From the NCBI RefSeq assembly GCF_900187605.1, contig NZ_FYEA01000013.1, forward strand, positions 62,001 to 126,000: a stretch of 64,000 nucleotides of DNA, written 5' to 3'. The DNA comes from Pseudomonas sp. Irchel 3H7. GTDB lineage: Bacteria > Pseudomonadota > Gammaproteobacteria > Pseudomonadales > Pseudomonadaceae. The notes below the pieces were generated by a model, which saw only the letters and a list, made by a program, of their open reading frames with translations, did not search any database and had not been told where the DNA came from. This document shows positions 8,571-16,494 of this stretch, piece by piece. The translations under genes were made by a program, and so were the position numbers. The number at the start of each line of letters is the position of its first letter. The first letter of the stretch is position 1.

Positions 8571-8601
8571 TCAAGTTGCCCGCAGGAGACGGGCGACTTG
8601 A
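8571..8601. promoter_or_regulatory. Strong hairpin 5' of the small disrupted gene, with GGA in its loop
   Basis: TCAAGTTGCCCG (8571-8582) pairs with CGGGCGACTTGA (8590-8601) over 12 base pairs with one G-U wobble. The loop is CAGGAGA. It ends 20 bases before the ATG of the small gene at 8622. There is no T-run on either side, so it is not a classical terminator. A loop-exposed GGA is the core of RsmA/CsrA sites, although the flanking consensus is incomplete. Confidence 0.45.
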
Positions 8602-8621
8602 ATAAAAATAAGGATGAAATC

Positions 8622-8785
8622 ATGACTGTATATGAAGACGAGTGGGAGTTTTGGGATGACATTGCCGGCAAGTATATTCTGAAGCATGCCGAAACGGATC
8701 ATTCCTCAATGTCGACCCTCATCTGACGGGGCATAACGCGTTCAATAGCAAACCGGCAACATTCGTGATCAAGGTGATCAAATAA
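8622..8785 (+). pseudogene. Small protein gene (54 codons) interrupted by a one-base frameshift; possible beta-trefoil/fascin-like fragment
   Basis: The ATG at 8622 has AAGGA upstream. Frame one reads MTVYEDEWEFWDDIAGKYI then LKHAE and soon derails to a stop at about 8724. In the -1 frame from base 8693 the protein continues sensibly as NGSFLNVDPHLTGHNAFNSK and then PATFVIKVIK to a TAA at 8783. Restoring a single A in the run at 8692-8694 gives one 54-residue protein. The G-K-Y-I-L ... N-G-S-F-L ... A-T-F-V-I pattern resembles one lobe of a beta-trefoil (fascin- or lectin-like), which is a weak assignment. It may be a real pseudogene, a programmed shift or a sequencing error. Confidence 0.55.
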
Positions 8786-8806
8786 CGTCCAGCCGCTGAT
8801 TAATAC

Positions 8807-8843
8807 AAAGGCGCCATTCATTTTTAAATGAATGGCGCCTTTT
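8807..8843. terminator. Bidirectional rho-independent terminator at the island's 3' end
   Basis: AAAGGCGCCATTCATTT (8807-8823) and its perfect complement (8826-8842) form a 17-bp stem. The plus strand follows with TTTTG. The minus strand has the stem starting one base after the stop codon of the ADP-ribosyltransferase-like gene. It therefore closes both the four-gene minus-strand cassette and the small plus-strand gene at 8622. Confidence 0.85.
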
Positions 8844-8844
8844 G

Positions 8845-10821
8845 TCAGGCTCGGTAATGTTCGGCTACTGGCCAGGTCACATCGTTAGAGTAGGTGCTTT
8901 CGCCTTTTGGCAACTTCAACACGACACCGCCGGAGTTGGCTATTTGATCTATCAATTTGTCGTAAGCAGTGAGTCCATAAGAATAGACATCGTGCCCGTC
9001 GGTACCTGCCCATGTGGCTTTCTCGATAGCTTCAGCTTTGTCACCGGCCTGCCGCAAGATATCCTCGACTCTGGCTGCCTGGCTCAGGTCCGATCTCACC
9101 AGCCAGATTCTTTCTGCGCTGATACCTCGCGTCGGCATTGATATCCGGCCTTCCAATGGATCACCGTCAAAATCCATGTCGTTCAGGTAAATGTTTTCAT
9201 CTCGGGGGACCACTTCGATGCCGCGGGTGTCGATGACGTAACGGAAGCCAAGAAGTTGTTTGCGCCGCAGCAATGGATAGTCACGCGAGTTGTCCATTTC
9301 AAACGATGTATCAGAATCGTTAGCTGAGCTGTGTCGATTCCCGCTCGACGAATCGCTGTCAGAGAAATGCCCCGGATAACGGTTAGCCTGGCTGTTGTAA
9401 TGCCGAGGGTTGGAGTAGTAATCAAAAAACATGTAGGACTTGAGCTTGGCCGCAGAGAATGTCGCACTGAAAGCCGATTTGTTCGTGGAGTCTGAAGGGT
9501 TGCCCCTCAATTTCACCAGTCGTTTGTCCCGCGCCAGTTCGAAAGGCGTGCGCAAATCGGCGCGGAACATGGCCGGGATGTCCGTTCTGAAAAGGTAGCC
9601 ATGCCTGGTGAACTGGTAGCCGGCATATTCCAGATAACTTTTCAGAAAACTTTCTTCATAGCGTTGTTCAACGGGATGTGAGTCGAAATCAGGCAGCTCG
9701 CCTTCTTCTCTTATTCTTAGAATCAATGGCTGCATTTCCTCTGCAATCTGATCGAAGCGGCGTTCGTCCAGCGTGTTCTGAGTTAATCGTTTGTGCTGTT
9801 CGGTCCATTCGGGAAAGCCGTTATCCATGTCCGGGAGCAAGCGTTTTTGCTGGGCGATGGTCAAGTTGTAGCTGCGCAGAAGTTCGGCGCATTCGCTCCG
9901 GGATTTCTGCGGATAGGACCATCTCATGGAGTTCATGAGGGATTTGTGGTGATCGTCATTATCGGTGCGTCTTGCCCAGTCCGGTGCTCTGCCGCTGGCT
10001 TGGGCCTCGGCTCGGAAGGCCACAACTTCTGCACCGTGGATGTTGTAAACGTCCCATATTTCGCGATCGGTCCAGTGCGCGAGCTTCAAGGGTACGGATG
10101 CATCTCCGCGAGCCTCGCTCGGGTCGACTTTAACCAGCTGGCCGTGTCGATCCTTGAAGGCAAAGCCGACATCACGGCGCATGATAAAGTCGCCGTGATG
10201 CGGCACATGTTTCCATTCGTGTACCGCGTAGTAGCCCTGTGCATCTGGCACATATACAGAGTAGGTATTACCCTTTTCATGCACGGTGTAGCGATCAAGA
10301 GGGTAGTACGCAATGGGCTTTTTCAAGCTCCAGAGGTTGCTGTCAGCGACTCGATAAAGCGGAGGTCCGGATGGCATCCGCTCACTCGGCAACCTGGCCC
10401 GGTAGGCTTTCATCAGATCGTGGAACGCCACCATCACCGTCAGCCCGGCGGCTGATCCATCTTCCTGGGCGATGTCCGCGAACGTGCGACCCTTGTGAAC
10501 CTTCAGCCCGTCTGCGTCGTGGCTCAAAGACGCATCGACGTTCTGCAAATAGGGCTCGAGGGGCGAGGTTGTTGTATAAGGCAGGGGCATTTGCGTTTCG
10601 AGCATCTGCGTAATCGAAATGGCGGATTCCACTTTTGAGGTGCTGCTGTGAGGGCCGTCGGCGTTAATGCCCGGTGATTCGTTTGTCCCGTCCGGTCTGA
10701 TGCGGCCAGGCAAACGGGGATCCAGATCGACTGGACGATCGGAGGGCGCAGGACGGGGTGTCGAGGTGGCGGGTGTCTCTGTGGTTGGGGATGGGCGCAG
10801 TGGCCCGGGTTTTTGGCGCAT
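8845..10821 (-). CDS. Putative ADP-ribosyltransferase toxin, paralog 1
   Basis: A 658-aa protein. The start at 10821 (ATG, GGAG eight bases before) is chosen over an in-frame GTG because paralog 2 also begins MRQK. Residues 1-70 are Pro/Ser/Thr-rich and probably disordered, with no signal peptide. The middle (about 90-375) is shared with the two paralogs and includes RSYNLTIAQQKRLLPD and FPEWTEQHKRLT. The C-terminal domain (about 405-580) has the R-S-E ADP-ribosyltransferase signature: MFRADLRTPFEL (Arg420), FSATFS (Ser452-Thr454), a YVIDTRG strand, then LEGRIS (Glu557) and RGISAERIW, close to pertussis S1 around its catalytic Glu. A Ser/Asp-rich loop separates the second and third motifs. 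The target protein is unknown. Confidence 0.78.
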   Translation of the reverse strand: MRQKPGPLRPSPTTETPATSTPRPAPSDRPVDLDPRLPGRIRPDGTNESPGINADGPHSSTSKVESAISITQMLETQMPLPYTTTSPLEPYLQNVDASLSHDADGLKVHKGRTFADIAQEDGSAAGLTVMVAFHDLMKAYRARLPSERMPSGPPLYRVADSNLWSLKKPIAYYPLDRYTVHEKGNTYSVYVPDAQGYYAVHEWKHVPHHGDFIMRRDVGFAFKDRHGQLVKVDPSEARGDASVPLKLAHWTDREIWDVYNIHGAEVVAFRAEAQASGRAPDWARRTDNDDHHKSLMNSMRWSYPQKSRSECAELLRSYNLTIAQQKRLLPDMDNGFPEWTEQHKRLTQNTLDERRFDQIAEEMQPLILRIREEGELPDFDSHPVEQRYEESFLKSYLEYAGYQFTRHGYLFRTDIPAMFRADLRTPFELARDKRLVKLRGNPSDSTNKSAFSATFSAAKLKSYMFFDYYSNPRHYNSQANRYPGHFSDSDSSSGNRHSSANDSDTSFEMDNSRDYPLLRRKQLLGFRYVIDTRGIEVVPRDENIYLNDMDFDGDPLEGRISMPTRGISAERIWLVRSDLSQAARVEDILRQAGDKAEAIEKATWAGTDGHDVYSYGLTAYDKLIDQIANSGGVVLKLPKGESTYSNDVTWPVAEHYRA

Positions 10822-10868
10822 AAAAGTCACTCCATGTGATTGAGTCAGCCATCCATTGGCTGAATGAG

Positions 10869-12854
10869 TCAGGGCCGGTCATGCTCGGGAGCCGGCCAGA
10901 CGATGTCGTCGGCGAACGTCTTGTCGCCCTTGGGGAGTTCAAGAATCAGGCCGCCTGAACCGGCGATTCCATCGATCAGGCGGTCATAAGCGTTGCTGCC
11001 AAAATAGCTGCCTGTTTGACTGTCGGTTCCTGCCCAGGTGGCCTGTTCGATTGCCGCGACTCGGTCAGCGGCCTGCTCCAGCACATCCTTGACCCGGGCG
11101 GCGCGCGTCAGATCGGAACGAACCAGCCAGATACGCTCGGCACTGATGCCGCGTGTGGGTGTCGAGATATGCCCCTCCAGTTCGTCGAAGAAGAATTTAC
11201 TGTTGCCGGGGTTAAATGCCTTGTTCTCCGCCCCCGGCACCACTTCCAGACCGCGTGTGTCGATGACATACACAAAGGACGTGTTTTGCTGGCGGCGAGT
11301 GGATTCATAACCTTTCGAGTCATCGAAAACGAAGGAGCTGTCTGAGTCGGCTTCGTCGCCGGTCCGTTTACCGTCCGACACTGAACTGTCGCCGGAATCC
11401 GAGGGCTCACTGCTGCGTCCTTTGGAGCTCTGTGGATTCACGCCGGGAAAGCGATTGGCCTGCGAGTTGTAATGCAGCTCGTGATAGAAGCCGCCCCTGG
11501 TTGCCGCATAAGCAGTGGCGTCATGCAGCCCGAACGTTGCACTCAGCGCACGCTTGTTCGTGGTGCCCGTGGGATTGCCTTTGCGGTACATCATCCGCCC
11601 GTCCCTGGCCAATTCGAAGGGTAATCGGGTTTCGCCCCGGAACATCGCCGGAATGTCCGTGCGGTAGAGCATGTTGTGTCGGGTTCGCTGGTAGCCAAGG
11701 TGGGTCGCGTAATCGGCTAAAAAAACATCGCTGTACCGGGTGGCGGGCCAGTGATGGTCGAAGGCCAGCCCTTGGGTTCTCAAGTCTTGAACGTAGTTTT
11801 CCAGTTCGTCGGCGATCAGTTTGAAGCGCTGGTCATTGCTCGGGTCAAGGCTCAGACGTTTATGCTGTTCAGCCCATTCCGGTATCTGGCCGTCGCCCGA
11901 TTCTGTACGCAGACGACACAGTTGGTCCTGGGTCAGGTTATAGCTGCGCTGTAATTCCAGACGCTGGGCAAGAGGCAGTTGTGGATGCAGCCACTTCAAT
12001 GACTCGGCGACAAACAGATAGTCTTCGCTGTTCTGCGCCCGGGGTGCCCAGTCCGGTGCCTTGCCGGAGGCTTGCGCTTCAGTGCGGAAGGCGGCAATCC
12101 GGGTGTCATCCAGAATGTACATTCGCTGGATGTCTTGATCCGACCATTGCACCAGCGGCCTGTCGGCCAGTCTCTCGTGTTTTGCTTGCGCCGGATCGAT
12201 GGCAATCCAGTGATGCTCCGGGTGATTGATGGCATAGCCGAGAATGGCTGAATCACTGCTCGATCCGAGTGCGCGGAATGCGTAGTGGCCATCAGCGTTT
12301 GCGGTCGCGGAGAACGCATAATCATCGCCATTCAGGAACGTGCGGTGACGATTCAGGCTCCACAGATTGTCCTGCGTGGTTCGGTATATCGGTGGGCCAG
12401 GGGCCAGGCGTCTGAAGGACATCACTCGATATGCCTTGAGGTCGGCATCGTATTTAACGCAAACGTGCTGCCGGCCTTGCGTGCCTGGAAGCTGGACATC
12501 GACCCACTCTTTGGTGAGATAACGCCTGATACCGGTTGCATTGGGTGTAGGCAGATCGCCGAAGTAGGGTTGCACGAAATCTTCGAGTGAGGTTGCCGAA
12601 AAAAATGGCATGTCGGCACGGTCGGGCGACATGACGCTGACTTCGATTGGCGAGGTTTCTTGTCGGGAGCTGCCTGGCTCATCCACACGGGGCCGCTTGG
12701 AGGAAGAAGGCGATTGGAGTGGAAAATGGCCGGGAATGTTTTCCAGTGTGGGAGTTGCCGATTTGTTCGCCGAGTGATCTGCAGACGCGCGTGTTGTGGT
12801 GGCCGGCGTGTCGACTGTCGGTGAGGGGGGACGTGACCCCTGCTTTTGTCGCAT
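10869..12854 (-). CDS. Putative ADP-ribosyltransferase toxin, paralog 2
   Basis: A 661-aa paralog of the downstream gene, closest to it in both the N-terminal leader (MRQKQGSRPPSPT) and the C-terminus. The ATG at 12854 follows AAAGGAG at nine bases; a longer reading to 12929 lacks a site. The catalytic signature is complete: MFRGETRLPFEL (Arg406), LSATFG (Ser438-Thr440), VYVIDTRGLEVV, and ELEGHIS (Glu560) followed by PTRGISAERIWLV. Residues 52-58 read SKRPRVD, a basic cluster like a nuclear localisation signal. A Ser/Asp-rich loop (about 475-515) again interrupts the catalytic domain. It lies 47 bases upstream of paralog 1 and 108 bases behind the translocator-like gene. Confidence 0.78.
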   Translation of the reverse strand: MRQKQGSRPPSPTVDTPATTTRASADHSANKSATPTLENIPGHFPLQSPSSSKRPRVDEPGSSRQETSPIEVSVMSPDRADMPFFSATSLEDFVQPYFGDLPTPNATGIRRYLTKEWVDVQLPGTQGRQHVCVKYDADLKAYRVMSFRRLAPGPPIYRTTQDNLWSLNRHRTFLNGDDYAFSATANADGHYAFRALGSSSDSAILGYAINHPEHHWIAIDPAQAKHERLADRPLVQWSDQDIQRMYILDDTRIAAFRTEAQASGKAPDWAPRAQNSEDYLFVAESLKWLHPQLPLAQRLELQRSYNLTQDQLCRLRTESGDGQIPEWAEQHKRLSLDPSNDQRFKLIADELENYVQDLRTQGLAFDHHWPATRYSDVFLADYATHLGYQRTRHNMLYRTDIPAMFRGETRLPFELARDGRMMYRKGNPTGTTNKRALSATFGLHDATAYAATRGGFYHELHYNSQANRFPGVNPQSSKGRSSEPSDSGDSSVSDGKRTGDEADSDSSFVFDDSKGYESTRRQQNTSFVYVIDTRGLEVVPGAENKAFNPGNSKFFFDELEGHISTPTRGISAERIWLVRSDLTRAARVKDVLEQAADRVAAIEQATWAGTDSQTGSYFGSNAYDRLIDGIAGSGGLILELPKGDKTFADDIVWPAPEHDRP

Positions 12855-12962
12855 GCAGTGAATCTCCTTTATGTTTGACACAGCCTTTCCTTGGCTGAGT
12901 GATGCACGCACCCGGACAATGAGTGGCATCGTCCGGGCTTGTTGATCATTGGCTGAAAATGT

Positions 12963-15900
12963 TCAGAGAGTGACGGCCGCTTCGATCAGCAGGTCTTCGG
13001 GTTTGATTCGCGCTGCCGGATCGCCAACACGCCCCCAATACTTCCTCTTCGAGTTGTAAAGCACTGTGCCGCTTTCTCCAGACGTCGGAGCGATGTGGGT
13101 GACATAAACGACTGCCGCCAGTTCGTTCCGTTGCTGATGTGCAGTGATCTCGGCCAGAAGCGCCTCGACGCTGGCATGACTGCGGGCGTCTATGACGTAA
13201 AGCTGAAACACTTCAAACAGCAGGGAAACCTCATAAATGTTGCCGGATGAAGTTGCTACGCTGATGAACTCCACCGGCACGTCGTCTTCGATATCGGGCA
13301 ATTCAATTGTGACGCTGGCGACTCGCAAGCGGTTGGCGTTCAACTGAATGTCGTTGCGTGACACGGTTTCTTTCAGCGTATGGCTGAAAAGATTCCAGGT
13401 AGACGCATTGCTTGTTTTTGCCGTTGCGCCGGGAGTGGAGAGGCGAATGATCGAGTTGCTCGCAAGGTGGATGTCGTAAGTGGCACCTTTTCCTTCGAGC
13501 AGATAAATGCCGGTATGAGGCCTGGCGTCGATCACAACGGTGCTGTTATACGCCGGAAGCGGAGTCTTCTCGCCGGGTTGTGGTCGGGTAAACAGATATC
13601 TGCCATTGCGCTTTATCAGGCAACTGCGGGTGCGACGTACCCTGCGGCCGGGATTTTTTACATCGTCTTCGTAGTCCAGGTCGGGCACTTGAAGTCGGTA
13701 TGAAACTTCATCCTGCAGGATCAGGGCGATGTTTTGTGCAAGGTGTGCAGTGGTGACTTTCAGGCTGTTTCTCCCGCCGTACCCCGTAGCGGCAGCGATT
13801 GGCTGGATCACCCCTTTGAATGCCACGACTTTTTCCGGCAGCCGGATTGAAAGATCGATATCTTTATAAATCAGGTAGGTGTAACCCGAAACGCCTTTGC
13901 GCACTTCGACCTCATAGCTGACGACGACGTCGACAATTTCCGAATCCGTGAAATCCAGGTAAACGTTTCTGGAGGTTTCAGGTGTATTGCGCTTGGCCAC
14001 AAACTCGACATTGCGCTCAGTGCGTGACACGAAATGCCGCTTCAACCCTTCTGCGGCAATGATGACGGTGCCGTCGTTGACGATTTGGGGGGGCAGGGCG
14101 GCCTGACCACTGACGGTTATTGCCATCTCGATGCGTTGATTCACCGTGTCGTCCGGTTGCGCTGGCAGCAGCGCCATCAGCTCATAACCGTCCTCCGTCA
14201 TGAATCGCCACTGGCCGTTCCTCAGGTGGCGTTTGTTCTCGATCCATTGGTAGACATTTTCGATGGTCAGGACATGTTCGGGATCTTTGCCATCTTCGTC
14301 GCGCAAGGAGCGCACGATCAACGAGGTGCCGACGATCTCCCATTGCTGAATGACCTCCATTGGCCAACCGAACTCGACCAGGCTCGACTGCTCGCCATCC
14401 TCGACAATCGTCGTCCGTGCATTGGTGTTGGCAATGTAGTACCGATCTGTGCCGGCCCCGCCCTCAACCCGGCAGTCAGTTCCGTAGATGGCAATGGTGT
14501 CGTCACCGGCGCCGGTGCTGATGCGGTCGTAACCGTTGGCGACAATCCGGTTGGCCTCATCAGTCCCGATGACCCGGCTCGTCCCCTTGTGCAATGTCGA
14601 GACGTTTTCAAACGAGGTGAGGTGTGCGACTTCCACCGCATCAGCAGCGAGATCAATTCCTCGCAAAGCCACTCGGCCCGTTTGCAGATTGATGTCGTGG
14701 CCAATGTGACGAGTATCAGAACGCGGGCGAATGCCTTCAAAGGCCAGGGTGTCTGAGCCGCCGCCACCATCCAGCACATTGAGATGAGCCGGTGGGGTAG
14801 CAAGATTCAAAGCCTGTTCGTTGATCTCCTGATGAAACGCATCGTTCCTGTCACCCCCGGTCAGCGCTTTGTGTCCTTCGCGGTAGGTGAAGAGGTTGGT
14901 TTTCGCCCTGACGCCGACGACCCGGTCATTTCCATCCCCGAGGCGCCAGAGCACGCCTTTGTCATCGCCTGCACTGCCGCTGACCTTGCCTTTGAGATCA
15001 GCGGGCAAGCCATTACTGGCATCCACGATGTCGTCACCGCCGACGATGACCGCCTGACTGTCGAGTTTGAACGGCTTCTCGCCGGTGCTTTCATTCCATT
15101 GATAGCGCCAGAGTTCAACCGGCTTCAATTCGACGCTGAAAATGCCATTCACTACGTGCTCGATGGCGTTTTTGTAGGCGCCTTCAAGCAGGTCCTTAGC
15201 CGACAGTTCCAGCTGCTTCTCGTGATCAATAAAGCCTTTGGAAAGTTTGAAGCGATCCATGACTTGCGTGTCCAGGTCCTGGCGGGTGAAGGCGAACCAG
15301 CCAGAGCGCAAGCGTTCGTGGAAAGTCAGTTCAATGTAATCATCAATGTCATCCACCACCCTTGCGGCCTGGTAAATCACCGAGGCGGCGATGAGCAAAC
15401 CGGCGGCGGCAAGGCCGAGCGGCCCGGCGGTACTGCCGAAGCCTGCCAGTGCAGCGATGCCCAGCACCAGGCTGATACCTGCGCCGGCGACGCTCAGGCC
15501 ACCACTGACATAGTGATCCTGAGCTTCTTTACCTTGCGCTGCAGCGGCGGCGTTGAACGATTTGACCGCATCGATGATGTCGAACGGAAGGGTGATCACG
15601 CTGGCGAACAATCCGGCGCCCCGGCTCATGTATTTGCCTACCGAAGTCAGCGGGAAATACTTGAACGCGGTCGCGCCATTCGTGAGCATCGCCTCACCGG
15701 TCTTGGTCAGGCCTCGTTCGATGATCAATGAGCCAAATTCGGCAGCGATCGAACCTCCCTGGAAAATCGCTTCCAGCGCATCGCCTTGTCTGATCGCGTC
15801 GATCATTGCCCTGTAGCCGCTGTAGATGCCGAATGCCTGCATGCCTACGCCTGCGCCGCTCATCAGATAGCTTTTGTTTTTACTGATCCAGCCAGGGGCG

Positions 15901-16442
15901 TTTTCGAAAGAGTCGGCACGGTGGATATCCAGTTTCTGCGCGGCCTTGCCCAACTGATTCATGCGATCCATCGCGCTGCCTGGAGCCTGCGGTGTATCGC
16001 TGATGAACAGAGGAGGGGCGTCTACCGAACGCATCAAGGCGATCTCGAAGAACAGCATGGCCGGGGTGTCGCTGTCCGGGGTATGCGCCGAACGCAGTCG
16101 GTCCTTGACTCTGGTCTCCTCGAAATTGAGCCCGTCGAGAAATGTTTGATCCGGTGTTTGCATGCCTGCGTTCGCAGGGCTGATGGGCTGGCCATGGACC
16201 GTCGCGCCCAATGCCTGAAGTTCGACGCGGCTGGTCAGTATTTCGCCGAAACGTAGCCGCCCGAAATGTTTGTCGAGGGATTTGAGCGTGCGTCGATAGG
16301 GGGCGTCAGCGTCGTCTGACGGCGTGACGTCGTGGAGCGTGCTCGCCAGCGGTGTATGAGGATTGGCCGAAACGTTGAGAGGCACGACCTGAACGGGGCT
16401 GACGTTGGCAATCTGCATAGGTGGGGAGATGATTTTTGACAT
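12963..16442 (-). CDS. Large toxin-like protein with TcdA/TcdB-type pore-forming region and RTX-like repeats
   Basis: An 1159-aa protein; ATG preceded by AAAGGA at eight bases. Residues 1-180 show no signal peptide. Residues 190-370 are a hydrophobic region with small-residue-rich segments (SYLMSGAGVGMQAFGIYSGY, LFASVITLPFDIIDAV, and a long Gly/Ala-rich hairpin at 312-362). This resembles the translocation/pore-forming segment of clostridial TcdA/TcdB and of insecticidal Mcf/FitD toxins. Residues 487-670 hold degenerate GGxGxD repeats (GDGNDRVVG, LDGGGGSDTLAF, STGAGDDTIAIYG, VEGGAGTDRYYI), typical of calcium-binding RTX proteins. The C-terminal 480 residues look beta-rich and unassigned. No catalytic domain is recognised. 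It sits inside the cluster of ADP-ribosyltransferase genes, which suggests a delivery role. Confidence 0.72.
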   Translation of the reverse strand: MSKIISPPMQIANVSPVQVVPLNVSANPHTPLASTLHDVTPSDDADAPYRRTLKSLDKHFGRLRFGEILTSRVELQALGATVHGQPISPANAGMQTPDQTFLDGLNFEETRVKDRLRSAHTPDSDTPAMLFFEIALMRSVDAPPLFISDTPQAPGSAMDRMNQLGKAAQKLDIHRADSFENAPGWISKNKSYLMSGAGVGMQAFGIYSGYRAMIDAIRQGDALEAIFQGGSIAAEFGSLIIERGLTKTGEAMLTNGATAFKYFPLTSVGKYMSRGAGLFASVITLPFDIIDAVKSFNAAAAAQGKEAQDHYVSGGLSVAGAGISLVLGIAALAGFGSTAGPLGLAAAGLLIAASVIYQAARVVDDIDDYIELTFHERLRSGWFAFTRQDLDTQVMDRFKLSKGFIDHEKQLELSAKDLLEGAYKNAIEHVVNGIFSVELKPVELWRYQWNESTGEKPFKLDSQAVIVGGDDIVDASNGLPADLKGKVSGSAGDDKGVLWRLGDGNDRVVGVRAKTNLFTYREGHKALTGGDRNDAFHQEINEQALNLATPPAHLNVLDGGGGSDTLAFEGIRPRSDTRHIGHDINLQTGRVALRGIDLAADAVEVAHLTSFENVSTLHKGTSRVIGTDEANRIVANGYDRISTGAGDDTIAIYGTDCRVEGGAGTDRYYIANTNARTTIVEDGEQSSLVEFGWPMEVIQQWEIVGTSLIVRSLRDEDGKDPEHVLTIENVYQWIENKRHLRNGQWRFMTEDGYELMALLPAQPDDTVNQRIEMAITVSGQAALPPQIVNDGTVIIAAEGLKRHFVSRTERNVEFVAKRNTPETSRNVYLDFTDSEIVDVVVSYEVEVRKGVSGYTYLIYKDIDLSIRLPEKVVAFKGVIQPIAAATGYGGRNSLKVTTAHLAQNIALILQDEVSYRLQVPDLDYEDDVKNPGRRVRRTRSCLIKRNGRYLFTRPQPGEKTPLPAYNSTVVIDARPHTGIYLLEGKGATYDIHLASNSIIRLSTPGATAKTSNASTWNLFSHTLKETVSRNDIQLNANRLRVASVTIELPDIEDDVPVEFISVATSSGNIYEVSLLFEVFQLYVIDARSHASVEALLAEITAHQQRNELAAVVYVTHIAPTSGESGTVLYNSKRKYWGRVGDPAARIKPEDLLIEAAVTL

Positions 16443-16494
16443 GTCATTAATCCTTTAATGTAAAGCCCATGGATCCGGTGTCCTTACCGGCGTA

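Noticed and set aside
12963..16442. Classing the large island protein as a classical RTX haemolysin or as an Rhs/Tc toxin subunit
   Set aside because: The repeats are few and degenerate, there is no adjacent acyltransferase or ABC exporter, and no YD repeats or Tc spectrin-like domains are seen.
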